Source of the DNA: an uncultured Planctomycetota bacterium
Lineage (GTDB): Bacteria; Planctomycetota; Phycisphaerae; UBA1845; Fen-1342
DNA: 64,000 bases
Assembly: GCA_900696525.1 (NCBI GenBank)
Contig: CAADGL010000022.1
Coordinates: forward strand, 62,001 to 126,000
Direction of reading: 5' to 3'
A model generated the notes under the pieces. It searched no databases and was not told where the DNA came from. It worked only from the letters and a program-made list of their open reading frames with translations. A program made the position numbers and the translations under genes. The stretch's first letter is position 1. Every line of letters begins with the position of its first letter. This document shows, in pieces, positions 8,281 through 17,117 of this stretch.

Positions 8281-8788
8281 ATGCGCGGTTCTTCTCGCAC
8301 GTTGCGCGCGGCGGCATGGCCTGGGCACGCTGAGTTGTGTCCTGCTGATTGTCGCGCTGACGTGCAGCTTCCGCTGGGCCGTCCGATTAAACGTATGGAC
8401 ACGCGACGGGCACGGCGGCTTCTGGGTCGCCAACGGCGGGCTCGTGATCTTCAGTTGCGAAGTCGGGTTCAGTTACGGGCGCGCGGCCGCCGAGGACCGC
8501 ACCGATCCGGGCTGGCACGTCTATGAACCTGGCCGCGCTTCCAGCCGCGAATACTACTGGCCGCACCGGTTCGTCAGCTCCGTTCCATACGCAACGGCCG
8601 TCCGGTTGCCGCCATGGATGCCGCTGCTGGCCGCCTCGCTGACAACCGCCTTCCTGCTGCGCCTGTCACGTCGCCGGCTGAGCGGCAGCTTGTGTCCACA
8701 CGGTGGCTACGACCTGACGGGCAACGTGAGCGGCCGCTGCCCGGAGTGCGCGGCGCCCATTGCGCGCGAATCGCCGCACGGCAGGTAG
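8281..8788 (+). CDS. Planctomycete zinc-ribbon-like membrane protein, 5' end disrupted
   Basis: The frame that ends at 8788 is open from 8282 and encodes an N-terminal helix ('GTLSCVLLIVALTCSFRWAV'), a middle domain, a second helix ('WMPLLAASLTTAFLLRL') and the tail 'GGYDLTGNVSGRCPECAAPI'. This tail belongs to a protein type I associate with planctomycetes, where it is usually a CxxC...CxxC ribbon; here the first CxxC is reduced to 'CPHG'. No ATG or GTG exists in frame before the first helix. The only nearby ATG, at 8281, is in a different frame, so a one-base shift between 8281 and about 8320, or a non-standard start, must be assumed. The ORF track shows only the part from the GTG at 8444. 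Function unknown. Confidence 0.55.
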
Positions 8789-8870
8789 CACGTCATATCG
8801 CCCTGCGTACAATGCGACCGGCCGCTTGCGTGCCGGCGGTCGTCTCGCGTGTGACAGGTTCGGGAGCGAC

Positions 8871-11800
8871 ATGATGCGACTGCATGCGTCCGCGTTCGGC
8901 GTTCTTGCGTTCATGTTCATGACTTGGAGCTCCGCGACGGTCGCCTCGGCCGCGGAGGTCGTCTACGCCCGCAACCTGGCGCTCTCGCCCGACGGAAGCA
9001 CGCTGGCCTTCACCTGGGCGGGCGACATCTGGAGCGTATCGAGCGAAGGCGGCGACGCCCGCCGGCTGACCGTGCACCCCGCGGACGACAACAACCCCGT
9101 CTGGTCGCGCGACGGCCGGACGATCGCCTTCGCCTCCGACCGCCACGGCACCGCCAACGTGTTCCTCATGAGCGCCACCGGGGCGGACGTGCGGCGGCTG
9201 ACGTTCTCCGACCGTGCGGAGGTGCCGACCGACTTCTCGCCCGACGGCGCGTACGTCTATTTCCATGTTCGCAAGGCGGGCGAAGTCGCCTTCGAGCCGC
9301 GCGTGTACCGCGCCCCCGTCGAGGGCGGGCAGGACTGGCGCGTGCTCGACTGCTCCTCCGCCAACGCCCGCATCAGCCCCGACGGCAAACGCATCGCCTT
9401 TCAGCGCGGCTGGGCGCCCTGGTGGCGCCGCGGATATCGCGGCACCGCGAACCACGACCTGTGGGTGCACGACCTCGCCGGCGGCGCGTTCACGCGCCTC
9501 ACAGACTGGCCCGGAAACGACCGCGACCCGGCCTGGGACGCCGACGGCCGCGGCCTGTACTTCCTCTCCGATCGCGGCGGCGATCCGAATGACGACAGCG
9601 AGGCCCGCCCCGCCGGAACCGTGAACGTCTGGTATCAGCCGGCAGCCGGCGGCGCGGCGCGGCCGGTGACGAGCTTCACGGGCGACGACGTGCGCGATTT
9701 TTCGATCTCGGCGGACGGCAGGCGGCTGGCCCTGACGCGCTGGGACAAGGTGTACGTGATGGACCTGCCGCGCGGCCGCCCGCGCGAGATCGTCATCAGT
9801 GCGACAGGCGACACGAACCGCAACCCCGTTTCGCTGGAGCGCTTCACAAGCAATGCCGACGAGATCGCCGCCTCGCCCGACGGCAAGGAAGTCGCGCTGG
9901 TGGTGCGCGGCGAGATCTTCGTCATCAAGACCGAGGAGGGCAAGCTGACGCGGCGCGTGACGGACTCGCCGGCGCGCGACCGCTGGGTGACGTGGTCGCC
10001 CGACGGCCAGGCGCTGTTCTTCATCTCCGACCGCGACGGGCAGGAGCGCGTCTACCGCGCGCTCTCCGCCGAAACGCCGCCAAAGCCGCTCTCCGACTCG
10101 CTGCGCTTCACGATCGATCAGGTGACGGACGCGGAGGCGATCGAGCGCTACCCGGCGATCTCTCCCGACGGCAAGAAGCTGGCGATCGTGCGCGGCCGCG
10201 GGCAGCTCGTCATCCGCGACCTGGCCGGCGGCGACGAGTCCGTGCTGATCGATTCCTGGAACGTGCCGACCTATCGCTGGTCGCCCGACAGCCAGTGGAT
10301 CGCCTACGAGATCGAGGACGTCGAGCACAACCCCGACGTCTGGATCGTGCCCGCGGACGGCAGCGCACCGCCGGTGAACATCACGCAGCACCCCGACTAT
10401 GACGGCAACCCGCACTGGTCGGCGGACGGGCAGGTGCTGGCCTTCTCCTCGCGGCGCGAGGGCATGGACAGCGAGCTGTACCTGGTCTTCCTCTCGGCCG
10501 AACTCGACGAGTCGTCGGACGTGGACAAGAACGAGTACTTCGACGCCGCGGGAAAGGCGGTCAAGAAGCGCAAGCCGGTGAGGAACGCCGTCGCCAGCGG
10601 GAAGATCGCGCTGGCCGGCCAGCCGCCGCCCGCAAGCAAGCCGGCCTCGCGCCCGGCGCGCGAGCGGCCGGCGAAGGCCGAGAAGCCGGAGGACCCGTTC
10701 CGCACGCAGCTTCGCACGCTGCTCAAGGAACTGCTGGCCGAGCCCAAGCCCGCAATGAAGGACGACGAGGACAAGGAAAAAGAGGACGTCAAGCCCAGGG
10801 AGCGCAAGTACGCCTGGGACCTCGCCAGCGCCTACCGCCGCGTGCAGCGCGTCACGTCGCTGCCGCAGGACCAGAGCAACCTCATTCTCTCGCCCGACGG
10901 CAGCCTGCTGATCTTCACCTCCGGCCACGAAGGCAGCACCGCCGTCTTCTCCGTCAAGTGGAACGGGCAGGACCGCAAGCGCATCAGCACCGGCGGCGCC
11001 GGCGACATGCACTGGACCATCGACGGCGGCCGGCTCTTCTTCCTCACCGGCGGCAAGGCGAACTCGATGACGGCGTCGGGCGGCGACCGCAAGACGCACG
11101 AGTTCAGCGCCAAGATGGCGATCGTCTACGCCGAGGAAGCCGCGCAGAAATTCAGCGACGCGGCCCGGGCGCTCAAGTGGGGCTTCTATCACCCGACCAT
11201 GAAGGGCCTGGACTGGGACGCCCTGACCACGCGCTACCGCGACCTGGCCCTGCGCACGACCACCTACGGCGAGTTCAACGAAATCTGCAACCTGCTCCAG
11301 GGAGAGCTGAACGCCTCTCACCAGGGCACCTCAGGCCCCGGCGGGCGCTCAATCGAAAGCGTCGGCTATCTTGGGTGCGAGCTCGATCCCGGCTTCGCCG
11401 GCCCGGGTTTGCGCGTGCGCTCCATCACGCCGCGCTCGCCCGCCGACCGCGCCGAGAGCAAGCTCGCCGTCGGCGACGTGATCCTGTCCGTCAACGGCAA
11501 CCCGGTCGGGCCGAGCGCCTCGATCGAGCAGGCGCTGATCAACACCGTCGGCGACCCGGTGATTCTGACGGTTCGCAGCGCGCCGCGCGCCGCCGCCGCC
11601 GATGACAAGGCCGCTTCGAGCGCTCAGCCCGCCACGGACCCCGACACGCCGCCTGCCGAGCCGCTTGCGAGCACCCAGCCCGCGACCCAACCCGCGACGC
11701 AGCCCGCCGAGCGCGAGGTCATCATCCGCCCGATCTCGTATGGCGCCTTCTCGTCGCTCGCCTACGACGCCTGGGTCGAGGCGAACCGCCGCTACGTCGA

Positions 11801-12389
11801 GGAAAAATCGGGCGGGCGGCTCGGGTACACGCACATCCAGGGCATGGGCGAGCCGCAGTTTCACCTCTTCGAGCGCGACCTTTACGCCAGCGGCCGCGGC
11901 AAGGACGGCCTGATCATCGACGTGCGCAACAACGGCGGGGGCTGGACGGCCGACTGGGTCATGGCGGTGCTGAGCGTTCGACGGCACGCGTTCACGCGCA
12001 TGCCCGGCGGGGAGCCGGGCTACCCGCAGGATCGGCTGATCTTCTACGCGTGGACGAAGCCGGCGGCGATGATGTGCAACCAGTACAGCTACTCGAACGC
12101 CGAGATCGTCTCGCACGCGTTCAAGAACCTCGGTCGCGGTCCACTGGTGGGCGAGGAGACGTTCGGCGCCGTGATCAGCACGGGGTCGTACGGGCTGATC
12201 GACGGGGCGCGCATCCGCATGCCGCTGCGCGGCTGGTTCACGCTGCCCGACGGCAAGGACATGGAGAACAACGGCGCGGCGCCGACGCTGCGCATCCCGC
12301 AGACGCCCGAGGACGAAGCCCTCGGCCGCGATCCGCAGCTCGACGCGGCGATCCGGGCAACGCTGGAGGAGGTCGAAGGACGCCGGTGA
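8871..12389 (+). CDS. Tricorn-type exported protease (TolB propeller, PDZ, S41)
   Basis: An ATG at 8871 gives 1172 residues; the ORF-track start at 8760 lies before the signal peptide 'LHASAFGVLAFMFMTWSSA'. Many TolB/WD40-like propeller strands follow ('LALSPDGSTLAFTWAGDIW', 'ISPDGKKLAIVRGRG'). A lysine/glutamate/proline-rich linker separates two propeller parts, then comes a PDZ domain ('AESKLAVGDVILSVNGNPVG'), a Pro/Thr/Gln linker, and an S41-type catalytic domain with 'GLIIDVRNNGGGWTADWVM' and the nucleophile region 'NQYSYSNAEIVSHAFK'. Such proteins degrade peptides after endoprotease cleavage. The signal peptide argues for a periplasmic location, unlike archaeal tricorn. Confidence 0.88.
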   Translation: MMRLHASAFGVLAFMFMTWSSATVASAAEVVYARNLALSPDGSTLAFTWAGDIWSVSSEGGDARRLTVHPADDNNPVWSRDGRTIAFASDRHGTANVFLMSATGADVRRLTFSDRAEVPTDFSPDGAYVYFHVRKAGEVAFEPRVYRAPVEGGQDWRVLDCSSANARISPDGKRIAFQRGWAPWWRRGYRGTANHDLWVHDLAGGAFTRLTDWPGNDRDPAWDADGRGLYFLSDRGGDPNDDSEARPAGTVNVWYQPAAGGAARPVTSFTGDDVRDFSISADGRRLALTRWDKVYVMDLPRGRPREIVISATGDTNRNPVSLERFTSNADEIAASPDGKEVALVVRGEIFVIKTEEGKLTRRVTDSPARDRWVTWSPDGQALFFISDRDGQERVYRALSAETPPKPLSDSLRFTIDQVTDAEAIERYPAISPDGKKLAIVRGRGQLVIRDLAGGDESVLIDSWNVPTYRWSPDSQWIAYEIEDVEHNPDVWIVPADGSAPPVNITQHPDYDGNPHWSADGQVLAFSSRREGMDSELYLVFLSAELDESSDVDKNEYFDAAGKAVKKRKPVRNAVASGKIALAGQPPPASKPASRPARERPAKAEKPEDPFRTQLRTLLKELLAEPKPAMKDDEDKEKEDVKPRERKYAWDLASAYRRVQRVTSLPQDQSNLILSPDGSLLIFTSGHEGSTAVFSVKWNGQDRKRISTGGAGDMHWTIDGGRLFFLTGGKANSMTASGGDRKTHEFSAKMAIVYAEEAAQKFSDAARALKWGFYHPTMKGLDWDALTTRYRDLALRTTTYGEFNEICNLLQGELNASHQGTSGPGGRSIESVGYLGCELDPGFAGPGLRVRSITPRSPADRAESKLAVGDVILSVNGNPVGPSASIEQALINTVGDPVILTVRSAPRAAAADDKAASSAQPATDPDTPPAEPLASTQPATQPATQPAEREVIIRPISYGAFSSLAYDAWVEANRRYVEEKSGGRLGYTHIQGMGEPQFHLFERDLYASGRGKDGLIIDVRNNGGGWTADWVMAVLSVRRHAFTRMPGGEPGYPQDRLIFYAWTKPAAMMCNQYSYSNAEIVSHAFKNLGRGPLVGEETFGAVISTGSYGLIDGARIRMPLRGWFTLPDGKDMENNGAAPTLRIPQTPEDEALGRDPQLDAAIRATLEEVEGRR

Positions 12390-12472
12390 CCGGCGCGCCG
12401 CGAATCGAGGGCCCGATCAGAGCCGCCGTGTGCCATTAGCCGGCTCGGATCCTCGGAATCTGGCTGCTCGGA

Positions 12473-12994
12473 TCACGCGACCTTGGCGTTCACCCTCCGC
12501 CGCGCGCGGCGCACGATCGGCAGAAAGAACAGGTACAGCCCGGTAGCGACCAGCACGAGCAGCACGACGCCCGCCGGCACGAACACGCCGTAGTGCACCA
12601 CGCCGCCGAACCACGAGCCGTCGTGCAGCGCCTCGATCAGGTCCGACCGCCGATAGGCGACTTGCAGGAGCTCGCCGCTGGTTGCATCGAGCTGGGCCTC
12701 CCAGCCGCTTGCGGCCACGACCTTGAGCATGCGGCGATTGGGACGGTACTCGAGCCGGTACACGTCGCTCCACTCGGCAACTTCCAGCTCCGGCACGCCG
12801 CGGGCGATGGCGAGGATCTCACCCAGGCCGAGCACGGGCTCGCCCTGCGCGGCACGTTGCTCGGGCGGCTGCACCCAGGGGAGCTGTTTCTTGAACTGGA
12901 GCAGCAGGCCGGTGACGACGACCAGCAGCAACGGCAGCGCGACGAAGACCGACAGCCAGTAGTGCACTTTCCGCAGCAGCAATTGCAGTCTCAT
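12473..12994 (-). CDS. PepSY-associated transmembrane protein
   Basis: Taking the ATG at 12994 (MRLQLLLRKVHYWLSVFVAL) gives 173 residues; the ORF-track extension upstream is implausible. It has an N-terminal helix 'LSVFVALPLLLVVVTGLLL', a periplasmic PepSY-like domain with 'LEYRPNRRMLKVVAASGWEA' and 'LDATSGELLQVAYRRSDLIE', then 'LHDGSWFGG' and a second helix 'VPAGVVLLVLVATGLYLFFLP'. This is the compact two-helix form of the PepSY_TM family, often linked to iron reduction or protease control. It converges with the tricorn gene. Confidence 0.75.
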   Translation of the reverse strand: MRLQLLLRKVHYWLSVFVALPLLLVVVTGLLLQFKKQLPWVQPPEQRAAQGEPVLGLGEILAIARGVPELEVAEWSDVYRLEYRPNRRMLKVVAASGWEAQLDATSGELLQVAYRRSDLIEALHDGSWFGGVVHYGVFVPAGVVLLVLVATGLYLFFLPIVRRARRRVNAKVA

Positions 12995-13150
12995 CGCGTC
13001 CTCGCGTGCCGCCCGCCCGGGCGCGGCCGGAATGTAGCCGATTGTCGCCGGCCTCAACACCCGACGGTCGGCGGTCGGTCTCTCACGGGGCGTTTCGCAG
13101 GTCGAGTATTGCGGGCTCGGATCATCGCGATCGTCGCCCCGGCCCGGGCC

Positions 13151-13158
13151 GATACAAT
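13151..13158 (+). promoter_or_regulatory. Candidate -10 box just upstream of the amidase gene
   Basis: GATACAAT ends 8 bases before the ATG at 13167, placing predicted transcription start almost on the ATG. No Shine-Dalgarno is visible in the short gap, consistent with a leaderless message. Confidence 0.4.
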
Positions 13159-13166
13159 GAGAGCCG

Positions 13167-14306
13167 ATGGAAAAGCAAATGCGCTGGCGATGGATCGCCA
13201 CTCATCTGGCCGCAGCCGCGATGGGCGCCGGACTGGTCTCGCTGCTCGCGCTGCGCTCCGCCACTCCGGAGCCGCGCGGCCGGCCCGGCCCCGACCCGCT
13301 GCGGGCCGGCCCGGCGGAGTTCGCCTGGCGCGAGCACCCGCCGGCGAGCTTCCCGATCCCGCCGTATGCGCGGCACCTGTCGGGGGTGAAGGTCGTGCTC
13401 GACCCGGGGCACGTGGGGCAGATCGACAAGGGCGGCGACTGGAAGCGCGGCCCGACGGGGCTGCGCGAGGCCGAGGTCAACCTGCGCGTGGCGCTGTATC
13501 TGCGCGAGTTTCTGGTCGCGGCCGGCGCGGACGTCACGCTGACGCGCGCGGAAGACGTCGACCTGGGTCTGAGCGACCCGGAAGACCTGAGCGCCAGGGC
13601 GAAGCTGGCGAACGACCTGCGGGCCGACGTGCTGCTCTCGATTCATCACAACGCCGGCCCGCCCGGCGCGAACTACACGTCGGTCTTCTATCACGGGCCA
13701 CCGGGGCATAGCCCAGCCAGCCAGGTGGTCGGCCGGCACGTCGTGGCCGGGCTGAGCGAGGCGCTGCGGCTCGACCAGCACGCCGAGTGTCCGTTGGTGA
13801 GCGACTGGGCGATCTACCCGGGCGAGGGCTTTCGCGTGCTGCGCGAGGCGCGCGTGCCGGCAGTGCTGTCCGAAGCGTCGTTTCATTCGAACCCGGCGGA
13901 GGAGCAGCGCCTCCGCGACCCGCTCTACAACCGCCGCGAGGCCTACGGACTGTTTCTCGGCCTGGCGCGCTGGGCGCAGGCCGGCCTGCCGCGCGTTCGG
14001 CTGCTGGAGCCGGCGGACGGCCGGCTGCGCCCGGCACAGCGGGTCGTCGTGGAGCTGGACGATGGGCTGACGGGCCGCGGCGGGCTCGGCAACCAGACGC
14101 GGAAGATCATCCCCGAGTCGCTGGTCGTGCGGCTGGATGACAAGCCGGCGCCGTTCGAGGTCGACTGGGCCAGGCGGCAGGTGCGTTTCACGCCGACGCG
14201 CGAGGCGGCGCGCGGCGCGGGACGGCTGCTCGTGGATTTCACGACTGTCTTCGGGCAAACGGTGCTGCACCCGCGGATCGAGCTGACGCCGGAACGGCGG
14301 CCGTAA
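13167..14306 (+). CDS. N-acetylmuramoyl-L-alanine amidase (Amidase_3)
   Basis: Cleaves the amide bond between muramic acid and the stem peptide of peptidoglycan. The 379-residue protein begins with a membrane anchor or signal sequence ('HLAAAAMGAGLVSLLAL'). The catalytic domain follows: 'VKVVLDPGHVGQ' with the first zinc histidine, 'GLREAEVNLRVALYLREFL' with the zinc glutamate, 'LLSIHHNAGP' with the second histidine, and 'VLSEASFHSNPAEEQRL' with the catalytic glutamate. A C-terminal region of about 110 residues has beta character and may bind the wall. Peptidoglycan genes here (murG, this amidase) imply a normal wall-bearing planctomycete. Confidence 0.88.
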   Translation: MEKQMRWRWIATHLAAAAMGAGLVSLLALRSATPEPRGRPGPDPLRAGPAEFAWREHPPASFPIPPYARHLSGVKVVLDPGHVGQIDKGGDWKRGPTGLREAEVNLRVALYLREFLVAAGADVTLTRAEDVDLGLSDPEDLSARAKLANDLRADVLLSIHHNAGPPGANYTSVFYHGPPGHSPASQVVGRHVVAGLSEALRLDQHAECPLVSDWAIYPGEGFRVLREARVPAVLSEASFHSNPAEEQRLRDPLYNRREAYGLFLGLARWAQAGLPRVRLLEPADGRLRPAQRVVVELDDGLTGRGGLGNQTRKIIPESLVVRLDDKPAPFEVDWARRQVRFTPTREAARGAGRLLVDFTTVFGQTVLHPRIELTPERRP

Positions 14307-14341
14307 GCGCCGGGAACACGTGCCCCGGTGCGGGCTTTGGT

Positions 14342-14349
14342 GATACGAT
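14342..14349 (+). promoter_or_regulatory. Candidate -10 box for cdsA
   Basis: GATACGAT ends 7 bases before the GTG at 14356, so predicted transcription would start at the start codon itself. There is no Shine-Dalgarno in the gap. Confidence 0.4.
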
Positions 14350-14355
14350 CCGGCC

Positions 14356-15303
14356 GTGCTGATTCAACGGCTGATCTACGGGAGCCTGCTGGCGGGGCTG
14401 CTGCTGCTGCTGGTGTGGATCGACGGCGCGCTGTCGATGCGGGTGCGGGCCCCGGGCCACACCGGCGCCGTCCCGGTGATGGCCTGGCTCGGCAACGGCG
14501 GGATCATCACCGGCATCGTCCTGGTATTTTCGCTGCTGGCAACGCGCGAGCTGCTGCGCTTCGCGAACTCGACCGGCCACAGCCGTCCGTTTCCGATCGT
14601 CGCCTACGTCTTCTCGACCGCCCTGGTCATCGGCCCGTTCGTGAACTTCAACCTGCGCGCCACCGGCGAGTGGAGCGACGAATCCTGGGGCATGATGTGG
14701 CTGGCCATCGCCCTCGGAACCGGCTTCGTCATCCAGGGCGCCTGGCGCCGATCGCAGCATGCCATGGTCAACCTCGCCACCACGATCTTCATCATCTTCT
14801 ACGCCGGCGGGCTCGCGGGATACATGACCAAGCTCCGCATGGAGGTCGGCGGCTGGCACGGCATGATCGTCGTCGTCTTCTCCATGTTCCTCGTGAAGAT
14901 GACCGACGTCGGCGCCTATTTCGTCGGCCGCCTCACCGGCCGCCACAAGTTCATCGAGTGGCTCAGCCCCAGGAAGACCTGGGAGGGCGTCATCGGCGGA
15001 TACGTCGTGGCGCTCGCCTGCGCCCTGGCCGTCGGCACGCCGCTCTACGCCTGCGACATGTTCGCGCTTGGCAACCGCTGGCTCGCGTATCCTTGGGGCC
15101 TCGTCGTGCTGGCGCTCACCATGGCGACCGCCGGCATCGCCGGCGATCTCTTCGCCTCTCTCCTCAAGCGCGACGCCGCCATGAAGGACTCCGGAAACAG
15201 CCTCCCGGGAATGGGCGGCGTGCTCGACGTGCTTGACTCGGCGCTGCTGGCGGCCCCGGCGGCGTGGTTCTTCTGGACACGCCTGATCGTCTACGATCAT
15301 TAA
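14356..15303 (+). CDS. cdsA: Phosphatidate cytidylyltransferase
   Basis: Makes CDP-diacylglycerol from phosphatidate and CTP, the branch point of phospholipid synthesis, at the inner membrane. The 315-residue protein has multiple hydrophobic helices ('LIYGSLLAGLLLLLVWI', 'ATTIFIIFYAGGLAGYM' and others) and the family signature near the C-terminus, 'GDLFASLLKRDAAMKDSGNS' followed by 'LPGMGGVLDVLDS'. The 'KMTDVGAYFVGRLTGRHKF' and 'SPRKTWEGVIGGY' segments also match. The start is GTG. The stop is 17 bases before the next start, so the Nramp-related gene is probably co-transcribed. Confidence 0.92.
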   Translation: MLIQRLIYGSLLAGLLLLLVWIDGALSMRVRAPGHTGAVPVMAWLGNGGIITGIVLVFSLLATRELLRFANSTGHSRPFPIVAYVFSTALVIGPFVNFNLRATGEWSDESWGMMWLAIALGTGFVIQGAWRRSQHAMVNLATTIFIIFYAGGLAGYMTKLRMEVGGWHGMIVVVFSMFLVKMTDVGAYFVGRLTGRHKFIEWLSPRKTWEGVIGGYVVALACALAVGTPLYACDMFALGNRWLAYPWGLVVLALTMATAGIAGDLFASLLKRDAAMKDSGNSLPGMGGVLDVLDSALLAAPAAWFFWTRLIVYDH

Positions 15304-15320
15304 GCGCGGAGGTTGCTCCC

Positions 15321-16598
15321 GTGAGATCGCCGCCGCGGCTCAGGCTCTGGGCCGCCGCCCTGGCCCCGGGGATTCTCGTCGCCGCCACGGGTGTCGGCGC
15401 GGGAGACCTGCTGACCGCGAGCCTGGCGGGCTCGACCGTCGGCGTGACGATCCTCTGGGCGTGCTGGCTCGGGGCGCTGCTCAAGTGGTTTCTCAACGAG
15501 GGCATCGCCCGTTGGCAAATGGCCACCGGGACCACGTTGCTCGAAGGCTGGACGGAGCACCTCGGCGCCTGGGTTCGCTGGGTGTTTTTCGCGTACCTGC
15601 TGGCCTGGAGCTACTTCACCGGGGCGGCGCTCATCAGCGCCTGCGGCGTCGCCGGCGCCGGCCTCCTGCCGCTGGCGCAGAACGCGGAGCACTCCAAGAT
15701 CATCTGGGGCGTCGCGCACGCGCTGGCGGGGCTCGCGCTGGTCTGGTGCGGCGGCTTCCGCTTCTTCGAGGGCGTGATGTCGGCGTGCGTCGCGCTGATG
15801 TTCGTGACCGTCGTCGCGACGACTCTGCTCGTCGGCCCCGATTGGCCCGCCGTCGCGCGCGGCCTGGCCGTGCCAACCGTGCCCGCGGGCGGCGGAACAT
15901 GGACGCTCGGGCTGCTCGGCGGCGTCGGCGGAACGGTCACGCTGTTGTCCTATGGCTACTGGATTCGCGAGCAGGGCCGCGCGGGCGCCAGCGGGCTGCG
16001 AGTGTGTCGCGTCGATCTGGCCGTGGCCTACGCGCTAACGGCGCTGTTCGGCATGTGCATGGTGATCGTCGGCTCGCGGCTCGAGCTGACGAGCGGTCCG
16101 ATGCTGGCGCTGGCACTCGCCGAGCAGGTCGCCGGGGCCGCCGGGACCCTCGGCCCGCTCGCCGAGCACGTCTTCCTGCTGGGTTTCTGGGGCGCGGTGT
16201 TTTCGAGCCTGCTCGGCGTGTGGCAAAGCGCGCCCTACCTGTTCGCCGACTTCGTGTATCTCGGCCGCCGCGCCGCGACGGCACCGGGGCCGGTGGCCGA
16301 CCTCCGGCGGACGCCGGCGTACAGGCTTTTCCTCGTCGGGATCGCGCTGGTTCCGCTCGTGGCGCTCTGGATGCCCGTGAGGCAGGTGCAGCTCGCCTAC
16401 GCGATGTTCGGCGCACTGTTCATGCCGCTGCTGGCGCTGACGCTGCTGATCATGAACAACCGCCCGGCGTGGGTCGGCAACGGCTTTCGCAACCGGCTGA
16501 CGACCAACGTCGCCCTGGTCGCGACGCTGAGCGTGTTCATCTGGATCGGCGGCGGCGAGGCGCTGGAGGCGATTCGGAAGCTCGCGACGGCCCGGTAG
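15321..16598 (+). CDS. Nramp-related transporter lacking canonical metal ligands
   Basis: 425 residues with about 11 hydrophobic helices, matching the Nramp fold at 'APGILVAATGVGAGDLLTAS' (helix 1) and 'TVTLLSYGYWIREQGRAG' (helix 6). In true Nramp proteins helix 1 carries DPGN and helix 6 MPH, which bind Mn or Fe with proton coupling. Here these read GAGD and LSY, so the substrate is probably not a typical transition metal, or the site is rebuilt. The GTG at 15321 is preferred because GGAGG lies 7-8 bases upstream; the ORF-track start overlaps cdsA. Family call is firm; substrate is unknown. Confidence 0.78.
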   Translation: MRSPPRLRLWAAALAPGILVAATGVGAGDLLTASLAGSTVGVTILWACWLGALLKWFLNEGIARWQMATGTTLLEGWTEHLGAWVRWVFFAYLLAWSYFTGAALISACGVAGAGLLPLAQNAEHSKIIWGVAHALAGLALVWCGGFRFFEGVMSACVALMFVTVVATTLLVGPDWPAVARGLAVPTVPAGGGTWTLGLLGGVGGTVTLLSYGYWIREQGRAGASGLRVCRVDLAVAYALTALFGMCMVIVGSRLELTSGPMLALALAEQVAGAAGTLGPLAEHVFLLGFWGAVFSSLLGVWQSAPYLFADFVYLGRRAATAPGPVADLRRTPAYRLFLVGIALVPLVALWMPVRQVQLAYAMFGALFMPLLALTLLIMNNRPAWVGNGFRNRLTTNVALVATLSVFIWIGGGEALEAIRKLATAR

Positions 16599-16633
16599 CC
16601 GCCCGCCATGACCCGGCGCTCACCGCGTGCCCC

Positions 16634-17113
16634 TCACGCACCTGGCGGTTGCGCGCCGGCGCTCGATCTGCCATCGGGCTCGCGCACCCACCCGCCGACG
16701 ACGATCGCGGCGCTTATCAGCACGAGGTTCTTGATGATGTACTGGCCCTCGATCGTCGGCACGAACGGCACGTGCACGAAGCACACATCCGGCAGGAGCA
16801 CCAGCGGCAGCATCGTTCCCGGCATCTGAAGCAGCAGCAGGAGGATGCCCACGCGGTTCAGCGGCTTGAGCAGCAGGCACACGCCGATCGCGACTTCCCA
16901 CGCGCCGAGAATCGGCAGGAACACGCCTGGCGGGAACCAGACGACGGTCCGCGCGACGAGCTCGTTCGCCGGGCTGAGCCCGAGCGGCTTGAGCGCCCCA
17001 AACCAGATGAAGACGATGCCCAGCGAGATCCGCAGCAGCCACGGGCCGATGCGGCGCATCGCCTGGGAGATCCGCCGGTCCAGTCGATCGAAACGCTCCA
17101 GCCGGGCCTGCAT
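16634..17113 (-). CDS. DoxX-like four-helix membrane protein
   Basis: 159 residues with four hydrophobic helices: 'WLLRISLGIVFIWFGALKPL', 'VFLPILGAWEVAIGVCLLL', 'VGILLLLLQMPGTMLPLVLL' and 'IIKNLVLISAAIVVGGW'. The 'EGQYIIKNLVLI' segment is typical of DoxX/DoxD relatives. Members have been linked to quinone reduction, thiosulfate oxidation or membrane redox complexes, but a specific role cannot be read here. It lies just downstream of folD on the same strand with a 4-base gap, so the two are probably co-transcribed, and it converges with the Nramp-related gene. Confidence 0.75.
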   Translation of the reverse strand: MQARLERFDRLDRRISQAMRRIGPWLLRISLGIVFIWFGALKPLGLSPANELVARTVVWFPPGVFLPILGAWEVAIGVCLLLKPLNRVGILLLLLQMPGTMLPLVLLPDVCFVHVPFVPTIEGQYIIKNLVLISAAIVVGGWVREPDGRSSAGAQPPGA

Positions 17114-17117
17114 GACG

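Noticed and set aside
8793-11321. 842-residue minus-strand ORF
   Set aside because: Antisense shadow of the tricorn-type gene; no motifs and composition typical of high-GC antisense frames.
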